This document shows, piece by piece, positions 6,320-11,234 of a stretch of DNA of 11,234 nucleotides. Each line of letters begins with the position of its first letter. The stretch's first letter is position 1. The translations under genes were made by a program, and so were the position numbers. The notes beneath the pieces are model-generated. The model saw nothing but the letters and a program-made list of their open reading frames with translations, was not told the DNA's origin and did no database searches. The stretch is from Peptococcaceae bacterium. GTDB lineage: Bacteria; Bacillota; Peptococcia; Peptococcales; Peptococcaceae. Location: contig JAGARS010000197.1 in NCBI GenBank assembly GCA_017622155.1, positions 1 through 11,234 of the forward strand, read 5' to 3'.

Positions 6320-6347
6320 ATTATAACATCCTGCTTTTTAGATACAA
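6320..6347 (-). promoter_or_regulatory. Extended -10 promoter before murG
   Basis: On the minus strand a perfect TATAAT (6320-6325) is preceded by TGT, the extended -10 element. A weak -35 (TTGTAT, 6342-6347) lies 16 bp upstream. Transcription should start near 6313, about 45 nt before the murG ATG. Confidence 0.55.
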
Positions 6348-6380
6348 ATCTTTTGTTTCGTTCTTCTTCTATATTCGCTT

Positions 6381-7469
6381 TTACTTCTTCGCATATTTGG
6401 ATAAGTTCAGCAAAAAGCCTACCGTCGCCATCATAAAGATCAGCGAAGAACCGCCATAGCTGATAAATGGCAGCGGAATACCGGTAACCGGAAACGCACC
6501 TACCGCAACACCAATATTAATTATAGCCTGAATGCCAATGGAAGCGGTTAAGCCAAATGCAGTAAACGCCATGAATCTATCTTCCAGCTGCGACGATAGC
6601 AGAAATCCTCTCCATATAAACGCTGCAAACAGCAGAATCACAAACGCTGCACCCAAAAAGCCCAGCTCTTCACCAATGATAGAAAAGATAAAGTCTGTAT
6701 GCATTTCAGGCAGATGCATCAGTTTCTGCCGGCTGGCACCAAGCCCTACACCAAACATAGACCCGGAGCCAATGGCATATAACGACTGCACCACCTGATA
6801 CCCTTTGCCCAGCGGATCAGCAAACGGGTCCAGAAAGGCAAGGATACGCTGTACACGGTACGGTTCTGCAACAATCATAGCTGCTACCCCTGCAGCTGCT
6901 GTGCAGGCCAGCCCAATCAAGTAACTGACCGGTACTTCTGCAACAATCAGCATACAAAACATCGCACCGGCAATACATACTGCCGTACCCAGGTCTTCAC
7001 CGATAATCAATACCGGCACCACTGCCAGAATCAACAGCGTAATGAAAAAGCCTTTGAAAGTACGCAGATTTTTTTTGCCCAATGCGGTCAGCCACATGGC
7101 AAAGAATACGATTACAATGGGTTTTGCCATTTCCGCAGGCCCAAACTGAAGCGGCCCGATACGATACCATCGCACAGCACCATTGACATCCACCCCAAAT
7201 ACCGGCAGCAGCAGCAGTAAAACGATAGATATAGCAAGCCCCGGAAATGCCAGACGTTTTACAAAATCAATATTGATATTCATCATAATAAACATCGGGA
7301 TAAAGCCCATTGCCATAAATGCTGCCTGCCGCTTAAAGAAATGCAGTGCATCATCGTAGTCCAGCATAGCTTCATAGGAACTGGCACTCAATACCATAAT
7401 CAAGCCGATAATCAGCAATACCAGCGTTATCAAAAACAGCACCAAATCCGGCTGATTTTTTTTATCCAT
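6381..7469 (-). CDS. ftsW: Septal peptidoglycan polymerase FtsW (SEDS family; SpoVE/RodA relatives)
   Basis: SEDS proteins polymerise lipid II into glycan strands together with a class B penicillin-binding protein. The protein has about ten hydrophobic membrane segments. Family motifs are RWYRIGPLQFGPAEMAK (100-116), LPEMHTDFIFSIIGEELG (253-270, which places a conserved acidic loop before a helix) and GAFPVTGIPLPFISYGGSS (324-342). The start used is ATG at 7469 (362 residues), because AAGGTGGTG (7476-7484) lies just before it. A longer frame exists but would put this ribosome site inside the gene. Most relatives read QPSE where this protein has FGPAE, a mild deviation. Position between murD and murG in a dcw cluster argues for FtsW rather than RodA; SpoVE of spore formers is a close alternative that sequence alone does not exclude. 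It ends 112 bp before murG. Confidence 0.95.
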   Translation of the reverse strand: MDKKNQPDLVLFLITLVLLIIGLIMVLSASSYEAMLDYDDALHFFKRQAAFMAMGFIPMFIMMNINIDFVKRLAFPGLAISIVLLLLLPVFGVDVNGAVRWYRIGPLQFGPAEMAKPIVIVFFAMWLTALGKKNLRTFKGFFITLLILAVVPVLIIGEDLGTAVCIAGAMFCMLIVAEVPVSYLIGLACTAAAGVAAMIVAEPYRVQRILAFLDPFADPLGKGYQVVQSLYAIGSGSMFGVGLGASRQKLMHLPEMHTDFIFSIIGEELGFLGAAFVILLFAAFIWRGFLLSSQLEDRFMAFTAFGLTASIGIQAIINIGVAVGAFPVTGIPLPFISYGGSSLIFMMATVGFLLNLSKYAKK

Positions 7470-7530
7470 ATGAAGCACCACCTTTCTCGACTGATTATAT
7501 AGATTCTCACAATACACTGCTTACACGCTT

Positions 7531-8862
7531 TTACAAGCTATTTACAATTTGTTTGAACAAATCGCCACGTTCTTCATAACTTTTAAACATATCCCAGCTG
7601 GCACACGCCGGAGACAAAAGCACCACATCGCCTTGCTCTGCCTGAGCAGCAGCCACTCGCACCGCTTCTTCAAATGTATCTGCAGCGGTATAATGGTCAA
7701 ATCCCGCCTGCTGCAGTGCCTGTATGATACTGTCTTTCGCTTCGCCCAGTACCACTACTCTCCTTACACGGGCTTTCACCAAAGCTGCTAACTGTGCAAA
7801 GTCGCTGCCTTTATTCAGCCCGCCCAGAATCAGCACCAGCGGATTATCATACGCTTCTATCGCTTTGATGGTAGAATCAGGATTTGTCCCTTTTGAATCA
7901 TTCACATACAGCACACCATTGTAACTGCGTACCGGTTCCAGACGATGTGCCACACCCTGAAACTGCATCAATACCTGTCGAATATCTTCTACAGAAACGC
8001 CGCTCAAATACCCAAGCAGAATGGCTCCCATGGCATTTTCCAGATTGTGCTTCCCTTTGATTGCAATTTCATCTTCCCTGCAAATAACAACAGATTCTCC
8101 ATTGAGGCGCAAAACGACATCCTGACCGTCTAAATATACGCCTTCTTCCAGTATATGCTTCTGGCTGAAAAATAATACCTTGCCCTTGCTTGTACCGGCC
8201 AAAGAGCGAAGCGCTGCATCATCATAATTTAAAATCAGATAATCCCGTTCTGTCTGGTTGGCAAAAATATTTGCTTTACATGCCAGATAATTTTCCATAT
8301 TGCCGTGTCTGTCCAGATGATCCGGTGTCAGATTGATCATTAAAGCCAGATGCGGCGCAAACGTATCAATACTTTCTAATTGAAAACTGCTCACCTCTGC
8401 CACAACCACATCATCCTGCGACAAATCTGCCGCATAGCTTGCCAGAGGCACACCGATATTGCCGCCTACAAAAACATTGCGTCCTGTTTTTTTCAGCAGC
8501 TCGCCGGTCAAAGTGGTCGTAGTCGTTTTCCCATTGGTACCGGTAATCGCCACAAATGGAGCTTTACAGCTGCGATATGCCAGTTCCAGTTCACCGATTA
8601 CAGGAATATTATGCGCTTTGGCATACACCACAGGAGGAATCGACAGCGGCACGCCCGGACTCATCACAATATAATCCGGCGCAAGGCTCGCCACATCCGG
8701 CTGTACGCCCCACAGGAAAGATACGCCAAGCTGTGCCAGATCAGCCATCGACTCCTGCTGTTTCATATCTGTCAAAATAACCTGATTCCCTTGTTTTGCA
8801 AGAAATTCTGCACTCGCCAAACCACTGCGAGCAGCACCAATTACCAGTACTTTCTGCCCCAT
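7531..8862 (-). CDS. murD: UDP-N-acetylmuramoyl-L-alanine--D-glutamate ligase MurD
   Basis: MurD adds D-glutamate to UDP-MurNAc-L-Ala with ATP in the cytoplasm. The N-terminal GAARSG (9-14) belongs to the UDP-binding domain. GTNGKTTTT (108-116; K112) is the ATP loop. Metal- and substrate-binding segments EVSSFQL (156-162) and NLTPDHLDRHG (177-187) follow, then KGKHNLENAMGA (269-280). In the C-terminal domain HRLEP (306-310) and NDSKGTNPDST (321-331) are present, and SPACASWDMFKSYEERG (417-433) is the typical MurD glutamate-site signature that separates it from MurC, MurE and MurF. At 443 residues it is normal length. The ATG at 8862 follows GAGGTG, which overlaps the end of mraY; the genes are 13 bp apart, so they are very probably co-transcribed and perhaps translationally linked. 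Confidence 0.98.
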   Translation of the reverse strand: MGQKVLVIGAARSGLASAEFLAKQGNQVILTDMKQQESMADLAQLGVSFLWGVQPDVASLAPDYIVMSPGVPLSIPPVVYAKAHNIPVIGELELAYRSCKAPFVAITGTNGKTTTTTLTGELLKKTGRNVFVGGNIGVPLASYAADLSQDDVVVAEVSSFQLESIDTFAPHLALMINLTPDHLDRHGNMENYLACKANIFANQTERDYLILNYDDAALRSLAGTSKGKVLFFSQKHILEEGVYLDGQDVVLRLNGESVVICREDEIAIKGKHNLENAMGAILLGYLSGVSVEDIRQVLMQFQGVAHRLEPVRSYNGVLYVNDSKGTNPDSTIKAIEAYDNPLVLILGGLNKGSDFAQLAALVKARVRRVVVLGEAKDSIIQALQQAGFDHYTAADTFEEAVRVAAAQAEQGDVVLLSPACASWDMFKSYEERGDLFKQIVNSL

Positions 8863-8875
8863 AGTTTACACCTCA

Positions 8876-9856
8876 TTACATAGGAATATTCCCCAATGTC
8901 AGAGAATAACACAACAATGTCAGCAGCACCGCGATGGCAGTAGCCGCCCAGAATACACGCACGACTTTCGTTTCTGACCAGCCGCATAACTCAAAATGAT
9001 GATGCAGCGGAGCCATTTTAAACACACGTACTTTTTTCCATTTATACACGCCTACCTGAATGATATCGGAGATTACCTCTGCTACATATACAATCCCAAT
9101 CAAAGGCAGCAGTAATTCTGTTTTGGTCATAATCGCCAAAGCAGCTACCGCACCGCCCAGCAGCAAAGACCCTGTATCGCCCATAAATACTTTGGCAGGA
9201 TGATGGTTGAATACCAAAAAGCCTAAACAGCTGCCTGCCAGCGCTGCACCGAACACAACCACCGCCGGCTGTGCCTGCAGTACGCCAATCAATGTATAGC
9301 CCAGTGCTACAATCAGCGTTACACCGGAAGCCAAGCCATCCAGCCCATCGGTCAGATTCACTGCATTGGTAGTGCCTACCAGCAGGAAAATCAAAAACGG
9401 AATATACAATACCCCAAAATCCAGGCTCCAGCCCAGCACAGGAACCATGACTTCTGTACTTACATCCAGCATATAAACCGCCGCAGCGCTTACAGCAATA
9501 GATAAGGCAAACTGTCCGATGATTTTCTGTTTTGGAGTTAGACCCAGAGAACGTTTTTTTACAATTTTGATATAATCGTCAATAAAGCCAATCAGCCCAA
9601 AGCCAAGTGCACATACCAGCAGAAAATATGTCATAAAAGAATCTCCTGCCAAAAATACAGTGCCCAGAATCAAGCTAAAGAAAAACATCACACCGCCCAT
9701 TGTTGGTGTGCCTTGTTTCTGCAAATGTCGTTCAGGCCCATCACTTCTAATACTCTGTCCAAATTTTAACCGTTGTAATGCCGGAATCAGCAGCGGCCCA
9801 ATCACCAGACACACCACCAGGCTGATTACAAAGGCAAATAGCATTGTCTGCCACAT
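8876..9856 (-). CDS. mraY: Phospho-N-acetylmuramoyl-pentapeptide transferase MraY
   Basis: MraY is the integral membrane enzyme that transfers phospho-MurNAc-pentapeptide to undecaprenyl phosphate, giving lipid I. It has about ten membrane helices. Numbered from ATG 9856 (326 residues), the visible motifs are GTPTMGG (49-55), the aspartate pair in FIDDY (D93/D94), NLTDGLDGLASG (167-178, D170 and D173), FMGDTGS (224-230, D227) and the histidine triad in MAPLHHHFEL (281-290). All catalytic and magnesium-binding residues are present. Start choice: a GTG at 9865 would overlap the murF stop as GTGA, but lacks a good ribosome site. The ATG three codons on has GGGGTGA at suitable distance and leaves a 5-bp gap. 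Either way murF and mraY are tightly coupled. Family length is normal. Confidence 0.98.
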   Translation of the reverse strand: MWQTMLFAFVISLVVCLVIGPLLIPALQRLKFGQSIRSDGPERHLQKQGTPTMGGVMFFFSLILGTVFLAGDSFMTYFLLVCALGFGLIGFIDDYIKIVKKRSLGLTPKQKIIGQFALSIAVSAAAVYMLDVSTEVMVPVLGWSLDFGVLYIPFLIFLLVGTTNAVNLTDGLDGLASGVTLIVALGYTLIGVLQAQPAVVVFGAALAGSCLGFLVFNHHPAKVFMGDTGSLLLGGAVAALAIMTKTELLLPLIGIVYVAEVISDIIQVGVYKWKKVRVFKMAPLHHHFELCGWSETKVVRVFWAATAIAVLLTLLCYSLTLGNIPM

Positions 9857-9861
9857 ATCGT

Positions 9862-11234
9862 TCACCCCATAAGACTCTGTACAATTTGTTCCATTTTCAT
9901 ACCGCGGCTGCCTTTTACCAGCACAGCATCACCCCGTGTGATATACTGCTGCAAATACTGTATCGCCTGCCCATTGTCTGCTGCAAAATCCACTTTACAG
10001 CCCGCAGTTTCCGCAGCCTGCCCAATCAATGCTCCCAACGCTCCTACAGCAATGAGATAATCCACCTTTTGCGCGGCCGCTTCCATTCCTACTTCTTTAT
10101 GACTTTCTGCTTCATATTTTCCCAGCTCATACATATCGCCCAGCACAGCAACTTTTCGGCCGCCGGCTTGGTTCATCAGCACGGAAATAGCACTTTTCAT
10201 AGAATCGGGATTTGCATTGTAAGCATCATTAATTACAATAACCCCTGCTTTATTTTCCGCAATATCCAGCCGCATACCGGTGAGTCTTGCCTGCGATAAT
10301 GCAGCAGCAATGGCTGACCAGTCAAGCCCCAGTTCGCGGGCTATAGCAATGGCCGCCAGGATGTTGGATACATTGTGTATTCCGTGCACTGCCAAATGAA
10401 TGGTCTCTATATGCTCCCCTGCATGCAGCTGATAGGTAATGCCATCTGCATGCTGACGGATTTCGTCTGCCCAGTATGCCGCATGGGGGTCTTTTCCGCT
10501 GCCGTCATACCATACAATACGCCCTTTGCAGGTGTCGAGCCATGGTGCAATCAGCGCGCGATCACTGCTGTTTAGCACTGCCGCACCATCAGACGGAATA
10601 TAGGCAAGCAGCTCACACTTAGCCTGTGCAATATTTTCCTGAGAGCCCAGCAGTTCGCAATGGGTTTTGCCAATATTGGTAATCAGTCCATACTTAGGCT
10701 CTGCAATGCTGCACAGAAAATCAATTTGCCCTAATCCGCGCATACCCATTTCTACTACCATTGCCTGCGTATTTTCTTCCAAACCGCAAATGGTAAGCGG
10801 CATGCCCAGTTCATTGTTATGATTGCCCTTTGTCACTACCACATCGCCCAATGGCGCAAGCACTGCCGCCAGAAAGTCCTTGGTAGAGGTTTTCCCGGTA
10901 CTGCCAGTCACCGCAATGACCGGAATATTCATATTTTTACGGAGCCAATGCGCAAGCGCCTGCAAAAATGCTGCGCCATCCTGCACCAGAATATAATTCT
11001 GCAGTCCATACTGCTTAATTGCACTTTCCTGGGAAATAACAACTCCGGCCGCGCCCTGTTCCAGCGCCTGCGCCAGATAACGATGCCCATCGGTCAGCTC
11101 GCCCTCAAGCGCAACAAACAAGTCCCCCGGCTGCACAGCGCGGCTGTCTATCACAACACCCGCAGCAATCCCTTCTCCTGTTTGCATATATGGATATCCC
11201 AAAGCCTGTGCGATTTCCGCAATTGTAATGCGCA
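9862..11234 (-). CDS. murF: UDP-N-acetylmuramoyl-tripeptide--D-alanyl-D-alanine ligase MurF (start at or just beyond the right edge)
   Basis: MurF adds D-Ala-D-Ala to the UDP-MurNAc-tripeptide with ATP, the last soluble precursor step. The frame stays open to the right edge. Its first full codons read RITIAEIAQALG, the expected MurF N-terminus, and the cut codon at the edge ends in TG. So the start is very probably an ATG with one base missing, for a protein of about 457 residues. Counting that codon as 1, VIDSRAVQPGDLFVALEGE (28-46) is the UDP-binding domain. GSTGKTSTK (111-119) is the ATP loop and NHNNELGMPLT (138-148) the MurF-typical segment. DAYNANPDSM (337-346) and VLVKGSRGMKME (438-449) lie in the C-terminal domain. 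A TTG at 11202 is an in-frame start codon but would delete the conserved N-terminus. The gene ends in TGA five bases before mraY. Confidence 0.98.
   Translation of the reverse strand, partial: RITIAEIAQALGYPYMQTGEGIAAGVVIDSRAVQPGDLFVALEGELTDGHRYLAQALEQGAAGVVISQESAIKQYGLQNYILVQDGAAFLQALAHWLRKNMNIPVIAVTGSTGKTSTKDFLAAVLAPLGDVVVTKGNHNNELGMPLTICGLEENTQAMVVEMGMRGLGQIDFLCSIAEPKYGLITNIGKTHCELLGSQENIAQAKCELLAYIPSDGAAVLNSSDRALIAPWLDTCKGRIVWYDGSGKDPHAAYWADEIRQHADGITYQLHAGEHIETIHLAVHGIHNVSNILAAIAIARELGLDWSAIAAALSQARLTGMRLDIAENKAGVIVINDAYNANPDSMKSAISVLMNQAGGRKVAVLGDMYELGKYEAESHKEVGMEAAAQKVDYLIAVGALGALIGQAAETAGCKVDFAADNGQAIQYLQQYITRGDAVLVKGSRGMKMEQIVQSLMG

Noticed and set aside
7499..7513. TATAAT-like sequence in the murD-ftsW gap
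   Set aside because: No acceptable -35 box at 16-18 bp and no extended -10, so it is not called a promoter.
1..11234. CRISPR arrays, tRNA or rRNA genes, insertion sequences, phage or defence genes
   Set aside because: Looked for and not seen: no regularly spaced repeats, no transposase or integrase motifs, and coding density is taken up by the dcw genes.

Overview
The window is the 3' part of a bacterial dcw (division and cell wall) cluster, all on the minus strand. In transcription order it reads murF (5' end cut by the right edge), mraY, murD, ftsW, murG, murC, murB, ftsQ, ftsZ. After ftsZ comes a gene-free stretch of about 400 bp. The left edge holds the 3' end of a convergent plus-strand gene encoding a LuxR/GerE-type DNA-binding domain. 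Every cell-wall protein is intact with its family motifs in place.

Organism: gene order, protein types (short type II-like MurB, SEDS-type FtsW, a FtsQ/DivIB with a long charged cytoplasmic tail), Shine-Dalgarno sites and moderate GC point to Bacillota (Firmicutes). The order murG-murC-murB-ftsQ-ftsZ is reminiscent of Negativicutes. The LuxR-like tail resembles regulators I associate with gut Clostridia. I cannot settle the class from this window.

Working together: MurF completes UDP-MurNAc-pentapeptide, MraY loads it onto undecaprenyl phosphate (lipid I), and MurG adds GlcNAc (lipid II). FtsW polymerises lipid II at the septum. MurB, MurC and MurD supply earlier cytoplasmic precursor steps. 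FtsQ and FtsZ belong to the divisome. There is no ftsA between ftsQ and ftsZ, where many bacteria have it.

Regulation: two internal sigma-70-type promoters can be read inside the cluster, before murG (extended -10) and before ftsQ (TAGACA-17 bp-TATAAT). A hairpin with a GAAA loop sits exactly at the ftsQ stop, before ftsZ. A terminator hairpin follows ftsZ.

Most unusual part: between the ftsZ terminator and the convergent gene is what looks like an independent small-RNA unit on the minus strand. It has a TAGACA-17-TATATT promoter, an 8-bp-arm dyad overlapping the -35 box, a GAAA-loop stem, a CCUCC (anti-Shine-Dalgarno-like) segment and a strong intrinsic terminator, predicting a transcript of about 89 nt. 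A second, bipartite hairpin follows it. This is a reading of sequence pattern only; I could not test expression or conservation.
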